The notes beneath the pieces were generated by a model. It was not told the DNA's origin. It searched no databases and was given only the letters and a program-made list of their open reading frames with translations. This document shows positions 37,463 to 48,468 of a DNA stretch of 64,000 nucleotides, piece by piece. The position numbers and the translations under genes are program-made. The stretch's first letter is position 1. Each line of letters begins with the position of its first letter. Origin of the DNA: Rhodococcoides trifolii (lineage in GTDB: Bacteria > Actinomycetota > Actinomycetes > Mycobacteriales > Mycobacteriaceae); the NCBI RefSeq assembly GCF_014635345.1, contig NZ_BMCU01000002.1, positions 496,001 through 560,000 on the forward strand. The letters are read 5' to 3'.

Positions 37463-37528
37463 ACCCTGACGCACTTCCCCAGCGCCAGGTGCCGGGAGAG
37501 ACCCTGACGTACTTCCCCAACGCCAGGT
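37463..37528. repeat. Two direct copies of a 28-base hairpin-forming repeat
   Basis: Copies at 37463-37490 and 37501-37528, 38 bases apart, differ at only two positions. Each copy can fold on itself: CCTGACGC at one end pairs with GCGCCAGG at the other apart from one mismatch, with a loop around ACTTCCCCA. It lies in the mraZ-rsmH space and looks like a REP-type intergenic repeat. Confidence 0.7.
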
Positions 37529-37610
37529 TCTCGCCTCGGACAGAGACCTCGCAGTACCCACCGGACCGCGGTAACACTCATCGAGTTCGATCTTGGCCGG
37601 AGGACAGCGC

Positions 37611-38639
37611 ATGGCGGATGGCGAGAAAGGCCAACCCCCCGCTCCCGGTTTCTCAGAGAACGACGACCGGCCTCCGAGCTTCTCGCACGTTCCCGTTCGA
37701 CTGCACCGCGCCGACGATCTGCTCGGTCCGGCCATCACCGCTGCGTCGTCGCCGGTGTACGTCGACACCACCCTCGGTCTCGGTGGGCATTCGGCGCATT
37801 TTCTCTCCAGCTACCCGGACCTGCGCCTCGTCGGACTCGATCGCGACCCCGACGCACTGGCCATGGCTGCGCAGCGGCTGGCCGAGTTCGGTGATCGAGT
37901 CACCCTCGTTCGCACCACCTACGACGGGATCGCCGACGCGTTGATCGAAGCGGGTCTCGACGCAGAGGACTCCGTGGACGCCATCCTGTTCGATCTCGGA
38001 GTGTCGTCGATGCAACTCGACTCGACCGATCGTGGATTCGCGTATTCCGTGGACGCCCCGCTCGACATGCGGATGGACCCGACTCAGGGACCGACTGCGG
38101 CCGACATTCTGAACACCGCCACGCACGGCGAAATCGCCCGCATCCTGAGCACGTTCGGTGAGGAACGGTTCGCCGGCCGAATCGCTTCCGCCGTGGTGCG
38201 CCGGCGCGAGCGAACGCCGTTCACCACCAGTGGTCCGTTGGTGGAGTTGTTGTATGCGAGCATCCCGGCCGCGACCAGACGTACAGGCGGGCACCCGGCC
38301 AAGCGGACGTTCCAGGCGCTGCGAATCGCGGTCAACCGTGAACTCGACTCCCTACGCGATGCCATCGCACCGGCACTCGCGTCCCTGCGTGTGGGTGGAC
38401 GCGTCGTCTTCATGTCGTACCAATCGCTCGAGGATCGTGTGGTCAAGCAGGAGCTGACGCCCCTCACACGGTCGACGAGCCCCGAAGGTCTTCCGGTCGA
38501 ACTGCCCGGCAGCGGACCGCAGTTCCGGCTCCTCACCCGCGGGGCCGAAAAAGCGTCCGAAGAAGAAATCGTCGACAACCCCCGGTCGGCGCCTGTTCGG
38601 TTACGCGCTGCAGAGCGAGTCTCCAGGAGGTCTGCATGA
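37611..38639 (+). CDS. rsmH: 16S rRNA (cytosine1402-N4)-methyltransferase
   Basis: RsmH (MraW) methylates N4 of C1402 in the decoding centre using S-adenosylmethionine. The 342-residue protein has [17 protein letters not shown] (SAM-binding loop), [31 protein letters not shown] and [15 protein letters not shown], all family landmarks. I prefer ATG 37611 to TTG 37593 because GGAGGA at 37598 fits it. It overlaps the ftsL-like gene by four bases (ATGA). Confidence 0.96.
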   Translation: MADGEKGQPPAPGFSENDDRPPSFSHVPVRLHRADDLLGPAITAASSPVYVDTTLGLGGHSAHFLSSYPDLRLVGLDRDPDALAMAAQRLAEFGDRVTLVRTTYDGIADALIEAGLDAEDSVDAILFDLGVSSMQLDSTDRGFAYSVDAPLDMRMDPTQGPTAADILNTATHGEIARILSTFGEERFAGRIASAVVRRRERTPFTTSGPLVELLYASIPAATRRTGGHPAKRTFQALRIAVNRELDSLRDAIAPALASLRVGGRVVFMSYQSLEDRVVKQELTPLTRSTSPEGLPVELPGSGPQFRLLTRGAEKASEEEIVDNPRSAPVRLRAAERVSRRSA

Positions 38640-39421
38640 GCGTCCCGGTCACATCCCCACGGAGGGATCTCGAGGTCTCCAGGCCGTCCACGCGGACGTC
38701 GCGGACGGGTGCGGCCAAGCGGGCGTACGACAAGCGTCAGCAACGCGCGCAGGTACACACCAAGTCGGGTTCGGACTCACCTCGCGCGGGTGGATCGATC
38801 GCGGCGCGCATTCCCTTCGTCACCCTCGTCATCGGATTGTTGTCGGTCGGGCTTGCTCTCACGCTGCTGCTCACCACCCGCTCCACGGAAGATTCCTACG
38901 CGCTGACGGCCCAGCGTCAGCAGAATCAGAGTCTCGCCGAACAGGCTGCCGGCCTCGAGCGCGACGTCGAAACGGCCAATTCGGCACCAGAATTGGCGAA
39001 GCGCGCGAAGGAACTCGGCATGATTCCCACCAAGGACGTCCCGCGGCTCGTCGTGGCTCCCGACGGCTCCGTGCAGGTCATCGGTAAACCGGCTCCCGCG
39101 GCCGGCCCGCCCGCCCCCGACTTCGACGCCGCCGCGCCGACAGGTCCCGTCGTGGGCTCGCCCAATACGGCCGGGGCCACCGCGCTGAGCCGAGAGGCGT
39201 TGACTCCCGTGGGATCCGGGACGTCGACCACGTCCGCCTCGGCGACTCCGACACCCACCGCTTCGGCGACGCCGTCGGCATCCTCAGCGCCCACCTCGGC
39301 TCAGGCTCCGGCTCCGGCTCCTTCGGCACCGACCACGACGCCGGCTCCCGCAGCCGTCGCACCCGCACCGGCTGCACCCGCACCGGCCGCACCCGCAGGC
39401 GAACAGCAGGTACCGGCGTGA
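38636..39421 (+). CDS. FtsL-like division protein (Rv2164c-like)
   Basis: A bitopic membrane protein of 261 residues at the FtsL position between rsmH and ftsI. A basic cytoplasmic part of about 60 residues leads to one membrane helix ([19 protein letters not shown]), then a coiled-coil-like region ([26 protein letters not shown]). The last 120 residues are rich in Pro, Ala, Thr and Ser (a periplasmic low-complexity tail), longer than in classical FtsL. FtsL with FtsB and FtsQ activates septal peptidoglycan synthesis. It overlaps rsmH by four bases and ftsI by four bases. Confidence 0.85.
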   Translation: MSVPVTSPRRDLEVSRPSTRTSRTGAAKRAYDKRQQRAQVHTKSGSDSPRAGGSIAARIPFVTLVIGLLSVGLALTLLLTTRSTEDSYALTAQRQQNQSLAEQAAGLERDVETANSAPELAKRAKELGMIPTKDVPRLVVAPDGSVQVIGKPAPAAGPPAPDFDAAAPTGPVVGSPNTAGATALSREALTPVGSGTSTTSASATPTPTASATPSASSAPTSAQAPAPAPSAPTTTPAPAAVAPAPAAPAPAAPAGEQQVPA

Positions 39422-41304
39422 GTACACCGACCCGCCGTCCCCCGCATCGCACGGCCCCGCCGCGCCCCGCCGCGCCTCGCGGGTCCTCACGAATGGTCTC
39501 CCGTCGGCCGGACGGGTCCGGCTCGCGCTTCCGCGTGGGTCGGTTCGTCATGTTCGCCGTACTCGGAGTTGCTGCGCTGCAACTGTTGTGGATTCAGGTC
39601 TTCCAAGGTCCGACGCTCTCCGCCCAGTCGGCGAATCAGCGCTCGACCACGATCGTCGACCCCGCCACCCGCGGGTCCATCCTCGATCGCAGCGGAAGTC
39701 CGATCGCGTTCACGATGGAAGCCAAGGCCCTGACGTTCCAGCCCGCCAAGGTGCGGGCGGATCTGGAAGCGGCGAAGGCCAAGGACCCCTCGGAGCCCGA
39801 CCCCGATCGGCGTATCGACGAGATCGCCGCCGGCGTCGCGTCCGCGCTCGGCTCGGTCGTGACCGAGAAAGACGTGTTGGCGAAGATGACGTCCACGGAG
39901 ACGTTCGTCTACCTGGTCCGCAGCGTGGACCCGGCGGCTGCTGCGAAGATCAACACCGAGTTTCCCGAGGTCGGCCTGGAACGTCAGGACATTCGCGAAT
40001 ACCCCGGTGGATCACTGGGCGCGAACCTGGTCGGTGCCACCGGGTGGGACGGACACGGACTGCTCGGGCTCGAGAGTTCGCTGGATTCCACATTGGCGGG
40101 AACCGACGGGTCGCGGACGTACGACCGGGGATCGGATGGTGCCGTCATCCCCGGCAGCTGGCGCGATCAGCAATCGGCGGTCAACGGGTCCAGCGTCGAA
40201 CTGACCATCGACTCCGACCTGCAGTACTACGTGCAGCAGCAGGTGCAGTCCGCGAAAGACCTGTCCGGTGCGAAGAACGCGTCGGCAGTGGTGTTGGACG
40301 CACACACCGGCGAAGTGCTGGCCATGTCCAACGACGGCACGTTCAACCCCTCGATCGGTGTGGGGAACAACTCGCCGACCGCCCAGATGGGCAACCTGCC
40401 CGTGACGTCACCGTTCGAGCCCGGTTCGGTCAACAAGATCGTGACTGCCTCCGCTGCAATCGAATACGGCCTGACCAACCCGGACGAGGTGTTGCAGGTT
40501 CCGGGAAACATCACGATGTCCGGGGTCACGGTCAACGACGCCTGGGTCCACGGGGTGGCGCCGTACACCACGACGGGTGTGTTCGGTAAGTCCTCCAACG
40601 TCGGAACACTCATGCTGGCGCAACGCGTCGGTGAGGACCGCTACGCCGAGATGCTGCAGAAGTTCGGCCTCGGTCAGCGCACCGACGTCGGGCTCCCGGG
40701 CGAGAGCTCCGGTGACGTGCCGAGTCGCGATCAGTGGTCCGGGGGCACGTTCGCCAATCTGCCGATCGGGCAGGGTCTGTCGATGACCCTGTTGCAGATG
40801 ACCGGGATGTATCAGGCGATCGCCAACGACGGGGTGCGCGTCCCTCCGCGCATCGTCAAGGCGACTGTCGATGCCAACGGCAACGCCACCGACGCCGAAC
40901 GTCCCGCGGGTGTTCAGGTGGTCAGCCCGCAGACGGCGAGCACGGTGCGCGACATGTTCCGGGCGGTCACCCAGGCCGACAACGGAAACCAGCGTGGCAC
41001 CGGTGTGGCGGCCGCAATCGACGGATATCAGATCAGCGGCAAGACCGGTACGGCGCAGCAGGTCGATCCGGCGTGCAAGTGCTACTCCAACTCCAACTAC
41101 TGGATCACCTTCGCCGGCATTGCTCCCGCGGACGACCCTCGATACGTCATCGGCATCATGCTCGACGCTCCGACCCGCAGCTCCGACGGGTCGGGAGGAC
41201 AGTCCTCGGCTCCGCTTTTCCACAGCATCGCGTCGTGGATGTTGCAGCGCGACGGGGTTCCGCTGTCGACCGCAGGGAAGCGTCTGACCCTGCAGGCCGA
41301 CTGA
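39418..41304 (+). CDS. ftsI: Penicillin-binding protein FtsI (PbpB)
   Basis: The septal class B penicillin-binding protein (transpeptidase), 628 residues. A Pro/Arg-rich cytoplasmic start leads to one membrane helix (RFVMFAVLGVAALQLLWIQVF). The transpeptidase domain has SVNK (in FEPGSVNKI), SSN (in FGKSSNVGT) and KTGT (in ISGKTGTAQQ), the three active-site motifs. The dimerisation part has the RGSILDRSG opening. GTG 39418 overlaps the ftsL-like stop. It partners FtsW a few genes on. Confidence 0.96.
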   Translation: MSTPTRRPPHRTAPPRPAAPRGSSRMVSRRPDGSGSRFRVGRFVMFAVLGVAALQLLWIQVFQGPTLSAQSANQRSTTIVDPATRGSILDRSGSPIAFTMEAKALTFQPAKVRADLEAAKAKDPSEPDPDRRIDEIAAGVASALGSVVTEKDVLAKMTSTETFVYLVRSVDPAAAAKINTEFPEVGLERQDIREYPGGSLGANLVGATGWDGHGLLGLESSLDSTLAGTDGSRTYDRGSDGAVIPGSWRDQQSAVNGSSVELTIDSDLQYYVQQQVQSAKDLSGAKNASAVVLDAHTGEVLAMSNDGTFNPSIGVGNNSPTAQMGNLPVTSPFEPGSVNKIVTASAAIEYGLTNPDEVLQVPGNITMSGVTVNDAWVHGVAPYTTTGVFGKSSNVGTLMLAQRVGEDRYAEMLQKFGLGQRTDVGLPGESSGDVPSRDQWSGGTFANLPIGQGLSMTLLQMTGMYQAIANDGVRVPPRIVKATVDANGNATDAERPAGVQVVSPQTASTVRDMFRAVTQADNGNQRGTGVAAAIDGYQISGKTGTAQQVDPACKCYSNSNYWITFAGIAPADDPRYVIGIMLDAPTRSSDGSGGQSSAPLFHSIASWMLQRDGVPLSTAGKRLTLQAD

Positions 41305-41381
41305 AGTCGAAATCGGCTCGCCGGTAACCTGACACGTCGGCCCAATCCCAGTGTCAGCACCCGAAAGGAGCCGAAGAGCTC

Positions 41382-42953
41382 GTGCCCGTTCATTCTCCCC
41401 TCAGGCCGGAGCGACCGCCGGTGACGTCGGCGTCGGTGCTGGCGAAGCAGATCGGGGCGACGATCGTGCCGTTCGGGGGAGAACGCGCGGCCCAGCTGAC
41501 CGGCATCGAACTGCGCGCCCAGAACGTGGAGCCCGGTGACCTGTTCGCCGCCCTTCCCGGTGCCCGCTCGCACGGTGCCCGATTCGTCGCGGACGCTGTC
41601 GAGCGCGGTGCGGTAGCGGTCCTGACGGACCCGGACGGGCTGGAATCGATCCGTGAGCTCGACGTTCGCACGCCGCTCACGGTGCTCGTGCACGCGGCTC
41701 CCCGCACGGTGCTGGGCGAGGTGTCCGCCACGGTCTACGGTCATCCGTCCTCCCGCTTGGACGTCATCGGGATCACCGGAACATCGGGAAAGACCACCAC
41801 CTCCTACCTGATCGAGAGCGCACTGCGCGCCGCCGGCCGTTCACCCGGTCTGATCGGCACCATCGAGACGCGGATCGGGAAACGGCCGGTGCCGAGTGCG
41901 CTCACCACCCCGGAGGCGCCGCACCTGCACGCTATGTTCGCCGCCATGCTCGAGCAGGGCGTCGACACGGTCGTGATGGAGGTGTCGTCGCACGCGCTGG
42001 CACTGGGGCGCGTGGACGGCACGCACTTCGCGGTCGGTGCCTTCACCAACCTTTCGCAGGACCACATGGACTTCCACGAGAGCTTCGAGGACTACTTCCT
42101 CACGAAGAGTCGGCTCTTCGCGTCCGAGTCCTCGGTGCACGCGGATCGTGCGGTCGTGTGCGTGGACGACGACTGGGGCAAGCGGATGGCGGGCATCGCG
42201 CGCGCTGGCGCGGACCACGTCGTGACCGTCGGTGGGGTCGCCGACGATGCGGACTGGACGGTCACCGACTGGACCGGGGACGCCGACGGTGCGCAGACGT
42301 TCACCGTCGAACCCGGTGAACTGCGTGCATCACTGCGCCTTCCCGGTCGATACAACGTGGCCAACGCCCTGCTCGCGGCCGCGACGTGCGCTGCGGTCGG
42401 CGTCGACCCGGCAGCTGCCCTCGGGGCCATGTCCGACGTCGATGTCCCTGGCCGGATGCAGCGCATCGACAGGGGCCAGCCGTTCCTCGCCGTCGTCGAT
42501 TACGCACACAAGCCGGCCGCTCTCGATGCCGTGCTGGCCACCCTGCGTACTCAGGTCGACGGGCGCATCGCGGTCGTGTTCGGGGCGGGCGGTGACCGCG
42601 ACGCGGACAAGCGGCCGTTGATGGGCGCATCGGCCGCAGCCGGTGCCGACCTCGCGGTGATCACCGACGACAACCCGCGGAGCGAGGATCCCGCGGCCAT
42701 CAGGGCCGCCGTTGCCGCCGGCGCTCGTACCGTTCCCGCCGACAGGCGTGCGGAGATTCGCGTGGTGGACGGTCGACGCGATGCGATCGATGCAGCCGTG
42801 CAGTGGGCGCGCGCCGGCGACGTTGTTCTCGTTGCCGGCAAAGGTCACGAGGTGGGGCAGGAGATCGACGGAGTGAAGCATCCGTTCGACGATCGGACGG
42901 TCCTCGCGGAGGCCATCGACACCGTCATCACACGTACTGGGGGACTGCAATGA
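41382..42953 (+). CDS. murE: UDP-MurNAc-L-Ala-D-Glu:meso-DAP ligase
   Basis: Adds meso-diaminopimelate to the peptidoglycan precursor. The 523-residue protein has the ATP loop GITGTSGKTTTSYL, the carbamylated-lysine region, and the DNPRSEDP motif that marks ligases using meso-DAP and not lysine, as expected for a mycolic-acid bacterium. The start is GTG 41382, nine bases after AAGGAG. It follows ftsI by 77 bases and overlaps murF by four bases. Confidence 0.96.
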   Translation: MPVHSPLRPERPPVTSASVLAKQIGATIVPFGGERAAQLTGIELRAQNVEPGDLFAALPGARSHGARFVADAVERGAVAVLTDPDGLESIRELDVRTPLTVLVHAAPRTVLGEVSATVYGHPSSRLDVIGITGTSGKTTTSYLIESALRAAGRSPGLIGTIETRIGKRPVPSALTTPEAPHLHAMFAAMLEQGVDTVVMEVSSHALALGRVDGTHFAVGAFTNLSQDHMDFHESFEDYFLTKSRLFASESSVHADRAVVCVDDDWGKRMAGIARAGADHVVTVGGVADDADWTVTDWTGDADGAQTFTVEPGELRASLRLPGRYNVANALLAAATCAAVGVDPAAALGAMSDVDVPGRMQRIDRGQPFLAVVDYAHKPAALDAVLATLRTQVDGRIAVVFGAGGDRDADKRPLMGASAAAGADLAVITDDNPRSEDPAAIRAAVAAGARTVPADRRAEIRVVDGRRDAIDAAVQWARAGDVVLVAGKGHEVGQEIDGVKHPFDDRTVLAEAIDTVITRTGGLQ

Positions 42954-44443
42954 TTCCGCTCTCGATCGGCGCCATCGCCGACATCGTCGGGGGCACTTTG
43001 CACGACGTGCCCGACCCATCGGTCGTGGTGAGTGGGACCGTCGAATTCGACTCGCGCGCAACAACATCCGGTGGTCTGTTTCTCGCTCTGCCCGGTAACC
43101 GAGTCGACGGGCACGATCACGCTGTCGCTGCCGTAGAGGCCGGTGCGGTCGCCGTGGTGGCGGCGCGCCCGGTCGGTGTCGCGGCCGTCGTGGTCGAGAA
43201 GACTCCACACAGCAGCCGGGCCATGGCACTCGAGCACGACGCCGACGGGTCGGGAGCTGCGGTGTTGGAGGCGCTCGCTCGACTGGCCAGGGAATCCGTC
43301 ACGCAACTCACCGCATCGCACGGCCTGACGGTCGTGGGCGTCACCGGGTCGTCGGGCAAGACGTCGACCAAGGATCTGCTGCGCGCCGTCCTCAGCGCGG
43401 CAGGGTCGACCGTCGCTCCTCCCGGATCCTTCAACAACGAACTCGGTCACCCCTGGACCGCGCTACGGGCCGACGAGTCGACGGATTTCCTCGTGCTGGA
43501 GTTGTCGGCCCGCGGCCGCGGCCACATCGCCGCTCTGGCCGAGATCGCGCCGCCCCGGATCGGTGTCGTCCTGAACGTGGGCACCGCACACCTCGGCGAG
43601 TTCGGGTCACGTGAGGCGATCGCGGAGACGAAGGGCGAGCTGGTCGAGGCCTTGCCCGCCGAGGGTCTCGCCGTTCTGAATGCGGACGACGACCTGGTGT
43701 CGGCCATGGCGGCGCGCACCGCGGCGCGTGTCGTCACATTCGGACAAGCGGACTCGGCCGATGTTCGCGCCGAGAACGTGACGCTGGACGACACTGCGCG
43801 TGCGTCGTTCGACCTGGTGACATCGGCGGGGACGTCTCGGGTGTCGCTTCTGGTCCACGGCGAGCATCAGGTCGGAAACGCGTTGGCCGCCGCCGCCGTG
43901 GGGCTCGAGGTCGGGATGAGCGTCGACAAGGTTGCCACTGCGCTCAGCGGTGCGGAAGCCGCCTCGCAGCGGCGCATGGATGTGCGCACGCGTGCCGACG
44001 GCGTGACCGTCGTCAACGATTCCTACAACGCCAACCCCGATTCGATGCGCGCGGCGCTCAAGGCGCTGGTCACCATGTCTCGCAGCGGACGTGACGGCGG
44101 CCGGAAATCGTGGGCGGTGCTCGGTGAGATGGGTGAGTTGGGCGACGAGTCCGTCATCGAACACGACCGGATAGGCAGGTTGTCCGTTCGTCTCGCGGTG
44201 AGCAAGCTCATCGTGGTGGGATCGGGGCGGCCGAGTCATGCCATGTACCAGGGTTCGGTGATGGAAGGGTCGTGGGGCGACGAAGCCGTCCTCGTTCCCG
44301 ACGCGGCCGCCGCGATCGAGTTGTTGACAGCACAGGTGGAACCGGGGGATGTCGTGTTGGTGAAGGCCTCGCAGTCGATCGGCCTGTGGTCGGTCGCGGA
44401 CGCACTGCTCGCGCAGGGCGACCAGCAGGAGGAGAGTCGTTGA
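42950..44443 (+). CDS. murF: UDP-MurNAc-tripeptide:D-Ala-D-Ala ligase
   Basis: Adds the D-Ala-D-Ala dipeptide, the last cytoplasmic amino-acid step. The 497-residue protein starts at ATG 42950 ([20 protein letters not shown]), inside the murE stop. The ATP loop is [15 protein letters not shown], and [19 protein letters not shown] is a typical MurF motif. It overlaps mraY by four bases (TTGA). Confidence 0.96.
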   Translation: MIPLSIGAIADIVGGTLHDVPDPSVVVSGTVEFDSRATTSGGLFLALPGNRVDGHDHAVAAVEAGAVAVVAARPVGVAAVVVEKTPHSSRAMALEHDADGSGAAVLEALARLARESVTQLTASHGLTVVGVTGSSGKTSTKDLLRAVLSAAGSTVAPPGSFNNELGHPWTALRADESTDFLVLELSARGRGHIAALAEIAPPRIGVVLNVGTAHLGEFGSREAIAETKGELVEALPAEGLAVLNADDDLVSAMAARTAARVVTFGQADSADVRAENVTLDDTARASFDLVTSAGTSRVSLLVHGEHQVGNALAAAAVGLEVGMSVDKVATALSGAEAASQRRMDVRTRADGVTVVNDSYNANPDSMRAALKALVTMSRSGRDGGRKSWAVLGEMGELGDESVIEHDRIGRLSVRLAVSKLIVVGSGRPSHAMYQGSVMEGSWGDEAVLVPDAAAAIELLTAQVEPGDVVLVKASQSIGLWSVADALLAQGDQQEESR

Positions 44444-45519
44444 GGCAGATCCTGTTTGCCGGCGGAATTGCGCTGGCGGTGGCCATCCTTCTCACTCCGG
44501 TACTGATCAAGGCGTTCTCCAAGCAGGGATTCGGGCAGGAGATCCGTGTCGAGGGTCCGGCCAGTCACCAGTCGAAGCGCGGTACGCCCACCATGGGCGG
44601 CGTCGCGATCCTGGCGGGTCTGTGGGCCGGGTACTGGGGCTCGCACCTGATCGGCATCGGTTACGACGCCGACGGTCCCTCCGTGTCGGCTCTGCTCGTC
44701 CTGGGTCTGACCACCGTCCTCGGCGTGGTGGGATTCCTCGACGACTTCATCAAGATTCGCAAGCAACGCAACCTCGGCTTGAACAAGACCGCCAAACTGG
44801 TCGGCCAGCTCTTCGCCGCCGTCATCTTCGGCGTTCTGGCACTTCAGTTCAACGGTGGAAGCGGGCTCACACCGGGCAGCGTGCAGCTGTCGTATGTTCG
44901 CGACATCGCGACCGTGTCGATGGGCGGCATCGTCTTCATCCTGTTCTGCTACCTGCTGGTCAGCGCGTGGTCCAACGCGGTGAACCTCACCGACGGACTC
45001 GACGGTCTTGCCGCGGGGTCCATGACGCTCGTGCTCGGCGCGTACACGGTCATCACCTTCTGGCAGTACCGACAGGCGTGCTCCACGAGCCCGGGCCCGG
45101 GTTGCTACGACGTGCGTGATCCTCTGGATCTGGCGCTGATCTGTGCGTCGGCCGCAGGTGCGTGCATCGGATTCCTGTGGTGGAACGCAGCTCCCGCCAA
45201 GATCTTCATGGGTGACACCGGATCCTTGGCCCTCGGCGGTCTGTTGGCCGGGTTGTCCATCGTGACCCGCACCGAACTGCTCATGGTCGTCATCGGTGCG
45301 CTGTTCGTCGCCGAGGCCGCGTCGGTCGTGATTCAGGTGGCGGTGTTCCGGTCCAGCCGGCGCCGTGTCTTCAGGATGGCACCGTTCCATCACCACTTCG
45401 AGCTCGGCGGCTGGGCGGAAACCACGGTGATCATCCGGTTCTGGCTGCTGGCGGCGATATCGTCGGCGGTGGGTCTCGCCCTGTTCTACAGCGAGTACCT
45501 CTCTGCTGTCGGCGACTGA
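44440..45519 (+). CDS. mraY: Phospho-MurNAc-pentapeptide transferase
   Basis: MraY transfers the soluble precursor to undecaprenyl phosphate, making lipid I. The 359-residue product starts at TTG 44440, overlapping murF, and has about ten membrane helices. Active-site motifs are FLDDFIKI (Mg-binding Asp pair), [15 protein letters not shown] and [12 protein letters not shown], with [13 protein letters not shown] near the end. Its rare start codon may reduce output relative to murF. murD begins two bases after its stop. Confidence 0.96.
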   Translation: MRQILFAGGIALAVAILLTPVLIKAFSKQGFGQEIRVEGPASHQSKRGTPTMGGVAILAGLWAGYWGSHLIGIGYDADGPSVSALLVLGLTTVLGVVGFLDDFIKIRKQRNLGLNKTAKLVGQLFAAVIFGVLALQFNGGSGLTPGSVQLSYVRDIATVSMGGIVFILFCYLLVSAWSNAVNLTDGLDGLAAGSMTLVLGAYTVITFWQYRQACSTSPGPGCYDVRDPLDLALICASAAGACIGFLWWNAAPAKIFMGDTGSLALGGLLAGLSIVTRTELLMVVIGALFVAEAASVVIQVAVFRSSRRRVFRMAPFHHHFELGGWAETTVIIRFWLLAAISSAVGLALFYSEYLSAVGD

Positions 45520-45520
45520 C

Positions 45521-46966
45521 ATGGTGCTCGAATCACTCGCCGGTAAGCGGGTTCTGGTGACCGGTGGCCGGGTGACCGGACGCGCCGTGGTGCCGGTCCT
45601 ACTCGACCTCGGTGCCCGGGTGACCGTCGCCGACTCCGATTCCGGTGAGTTGGAGCGGTGCGCTGCCCTGGGCGCCGAGACGGTCGTGATCTCGGAGCTC
45701 GACGCCGCCGCGGTGTCCGAATTCGCTCTTGTGGTCACCAGCCCCGGTTTTCGACCCGATGCATCGCCGCTGGACGCCGCAGCCGCTGCCGGTGTGCCGA
45801 TCTGGGGCGACGTGGAACTGGCATGGAGAGTGGACCGGGCCGGTGTCTACGGCCCGCCGCGCACCTGGGCGGTCGTCACCGGAACCAACGGGAAGACCAC
45901 CACCACGTCGATGCTGGAGTTGATCCTGCGGGCGGACGGCCGACGCGCGGTCGCGTGCGGAAACATCGGGGTTCCCGTGGCCGACGCCCTGAGAAATGTC
46001 GAGCAGGCCGACGTCCTGGCCATCGAGTTGTCTTCGTTCCAGCTGTTCTGGGCGCCGTCGGTGCGGCCCGACGCCGGAGTCGTCGTGAACATCGCAGAAG
46101 ATCACCTCGATTGGCACGGCAGCATGGATGCATACGTCGAGGCCAAGCTTCGTGCCGTTTCCGGTCGTATCGGTGTCGTCGGTCTCGACGATCCCATCGC
46201 AGGCACGTTGCTCCCGCGGGCGAGTGCCGAGAAAACGTTCGGGTTCACCGCAGAGACCTCGGGGCCGGGCCGGATCGGGGTGGAAGCAGGTCACCTCGTC
46301 GACCGAGTCTTCGCCGACGGCGAGTTGTTGGCCGATGTCGCGGACATCGAACCGTCCGGGCCGGCAGGTCTGCAGGACGCTCTGGCAGCGGCAAGTGTGG
46401 CGAGGGCTGTGGGCGTCTCCGCGGGTGCCGTCGCCGACGGACTTCGCGGCTTTCGCGTGGGCCCGCACCGCGCCGCGGTTGTTCGCGAACTCGGGGGAGT
46501 GGTGTTCGTCGACGATTCGAAGGCCACCAACCCGCACGCCGCCCGGTCGTCGATCCTCGCTCACGACCGCGTCGTGTGGCTGGCGGGGGGCTTGCTCAAG
46601 GGAGCGGTAGTCGACGACCTGGTTCGCGACGTCGCATCGCGCTTGATCGCCGCAGTCGTGTTCGGCCGGGACGCGGACCAGATTGCCGGGGCTCTGGCGC
46701 GACACGCACCCGATGTTCCCGTGGTTCGGGTCCTGTCAGGGGACGATGCTGATGTGGTCGATGATACTGATGTGACTGACGGTGACGAAGTGATGAGAAG
46801 GGTCGTTCGGGAGGCAGCGTCCCGCGCGCTCCCGGGGTCCGCCGTGCTCCTGGCGCCCTCCACCGCGTCGTTCGATCAGTTCCGTGACTACGGCCATCGA
46901 GGCGACAGCTTCGCAGCCGCAGCGCTCGCGTTGACCGCGGGCGACCTGGCCGGACACACGCGATGA
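45521..46966 (+). CDS. murD: UDP-MurNAc-L-Ala:D-Glu ligase
   Basis: Adds D-glutamate to UDP-MurNAc-L-alanine. The 481-residue protein begins [20 protein letters not shown] (Rossmann-like start) and has the ATP loop [14 protein letters not shown] and [17 protein letters not shown], typical of MurD. It overlaps ftsW by four bases. A short acidic segment with repeats of Asp-Val-Thr ([17 protein letters not shown]) near the C-terminus is unusual and not part of the catalytic core. Confidence 0.95.
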   Translation: MVLESLAGKRVLVTGGRVTGRAVVPVLLDLGARVTVADSDSGELERCAALGAETVVISELDAAAVSEFALVVTSPGFRPDASPLDAAAAAGVPIWGDVELAWRVDRAGVYGPPRTWAVVTGTNGKTTTTSMLELILRADGRRAVACGNIGVPVADALRNVEQADVLAIELSSFQLFWAPSVRPDAGVVVNIAEDHLDWHGSMDAYVEAKLRAVSGRIGVVGLDDPIAGTLLPRASAEKTFGFTAETSGPGRIGVEAGHLVDRVFADGELLADVADIEPSGPAGLQDALAAASVARAVGVSAGAVADGLRGFRVGPHRAAVVRELGGVVFVDDSKATNPHAARSSILAHDRVVWLAGGLLKGAVVDDLVRDVASRLIAAVVFGRDADQIAGALARHAPDVPVVRVLSGDDADVVDDTDVTDGDEVMRRVVREAASRALPGSAVLLAPSTASFDQFRDYGHRGDSFAAAALALTAGDLAGHTR

Positions 46967-48468
46967 GCCGGGTCGGCGCCCCTCCCCAGTACAGCGGCCA
47001 CCAAGAGGCACCGTCCGGTCCACCACAACGCAGATCGGTCGGTGCCGTGCGCCTGCGCATGGACGCCTGGACCAACCGCCCACTGGCGTCGTTCCATCTC
47101 GTCGTCACGGTGGCGGCTCTTCTCACCACACTCGGTCTCGTGATGGTCCTCTCGGCATCGTCCGTCGAGGCCATCTCCAGTGACGGGTCCGCCTACAGTC
47201 TCTTCACACAGCAGCTCATCGGTGTCGGTCTGGGCCTGATCGCGTTCTGCCTCGTACTGCGCGTGCCCGTGCGGCTGCTGCGCAAGCTGTCGTTCCCGCT
47301 GTTCCTTCTCTCCATCGTCATGCTCGTCCTGGTGCTCATCCCCGGAATCGGTTCCGAGGCACAGGGAGCGCGTCGGTGGTTCGTGCTCGGATCGGTGTCC
47401 TTTCAGCCGTCCGAATTCGCCAAGGTGACCCTGGCCATGTGGGGAGCGCACCTTCTCGCCTCGCGCCGCAGCGAGGGCGCGCCTCTGAAAGCAATTCTGA
47501 TTCCGCTGGTTCCGGCCGCACTGCTCATGTGTGGCCTGGTCGTACTGCAGCCCAACCTGTCCACCGCTATCGCTCTGGGCATCATTCTCGTTGCGCTGCT
47601 GTGGTTCTCCGGTGTGGATGCCCGACTCTTCGCGGGTATCTTCGGCGGCGGTATGGCCGTGGCGACCACGCTGGCCTTCACTGCCGGCTACCGATCGGAC
47701 CGCGTCAAGGCGTTCCTCAACCCCGGCGACGACCCCCAGGGACTCGGCTACCAGTCGCAGCAGGCCAAATACTCCCTCGCCGACGGCGGCCTGTTCGGAC
47801 GCGGTCTCGGTCAGTCTCGCGCCAAGTGGAACTATCTTCCCAACGCGCACAACGACTTCATCTTCGCCATCATCGGCGAGGAACTCGGTTTGATCGGATG
47901 CTTGGTCATCCTGGGTCTGCTGGGACTGTTCGTCTACACCGGCATCCGCATCGCCATGCGATCGGCAGATCCGTTCCTGCGCTTGCTCACTGCCGCGTCG
48001 ACGACGTGGGTGTTCGGTCAGGCCGTGATCAACATCGGCTACGTGATCGGCTTGCTCCCGGTCACCGGCCTGCAGTTACCGCTCGTGTCCTACGGCGGCT
48101 CGTCGACGGCGATCACGTTGATGATGTTCGGCATCATCGCCAATGCGGCTCGACACGAGCCCGAAGCCATCGCCGCGCTGGCCGCGGGGCGAGACGGAAA
48201 GTTCGGGCGCCTGCTCAAACTTCCCATGCCCGAACCCTATTCGGCCACGCGAGCGGCGGTGGCACGAGCACGTTCCACCCGTAAGCCGGTACCACCCGTG
48301 AAACCGATGACGGCACGCACGGCACAGAAGGCGCAGAGGGCACAGAAGGCCGTCGGGTCCGCGCCTCGCCGCGCCGAACCCGGCCGACGCGGCGAACCGC
48401 GAAGTACCGAACAGCGACGTACCGAACCGCGCCGCACCGAGACACACGAACGGAGACCGCGCAGGTGA
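46963..48468 (+). CDS. ftsW: Septal peptidoglycan glycosyltransferase FtsW
   Basis: A SEDS-family membrane enzyme that polymerises lipid II at the septum with FtsI. The 501-residue protein has ten or so helices and the SEDS landmarks [20 protein letters not shown] and [14 protein letters not shown], plus [17 protein letters not shown]. The C-terminal tail of about 80 residues is very basic and low in complexity (many Arg, Ala, Pro, Glu), longer than in other phyla; actinobacterial FtsW tails contact FtsZ. It overlaps murD and murG by four bases each. Confidence 0.95.
   Translation: MSRVGAPPQYSGHQEAPSGPPQRRSVGAVRLRMDAWTNRPLASFHLVVTVAALLTTLGLVMVLSASSVEAISSDGSAYSLFTQQLIGVGLGLIAFCLVLRVPVRLLRKLSFPLFLLSIVMLVLVLIPGIGSEAQGARRWFVLGSVSFQPSEFAKVTLAMWGAHLLASRRSEGAPLKAILIPLVPAALLMCGLVVLQPNLSTAIALGIILVALLWFSGVDARLFAGIFGGGMAVATTLAFTAGYRSDRVKAFLNPGDDPQGLGYQSQQAKYSLADGGLFGRGLGQSRAKWNYLPNAHNDFIFAIIGEELGLIGCLVILGLLGLFVYTGIRIAMRSADPFLRLLTAASTTWVFGQAVINIGYVIGLLPVTGLQLPLVSYGGSSTAITLMMFGIIANAARHEPEAIAALAAGRDGKFGRLLKLPMPEPYSATRAAVARARSTRKPVPPVKPMTARTAQKAQRAQKAVGSAPRRAEPGRRGEPRSTEQRRTEPRRTETHERRPRR

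Noticed and set aside
37463-37528. Direct repeats as a minimal CRISPR array
   Set aside because: Only two units, a spacer of ten bases and no cas genes.
44236-45738. A 500-codon minus-strand frame antisense to mraY
   Set aside because: Same reason: charged antisense of a hydrophobic protein; no start context and no family.
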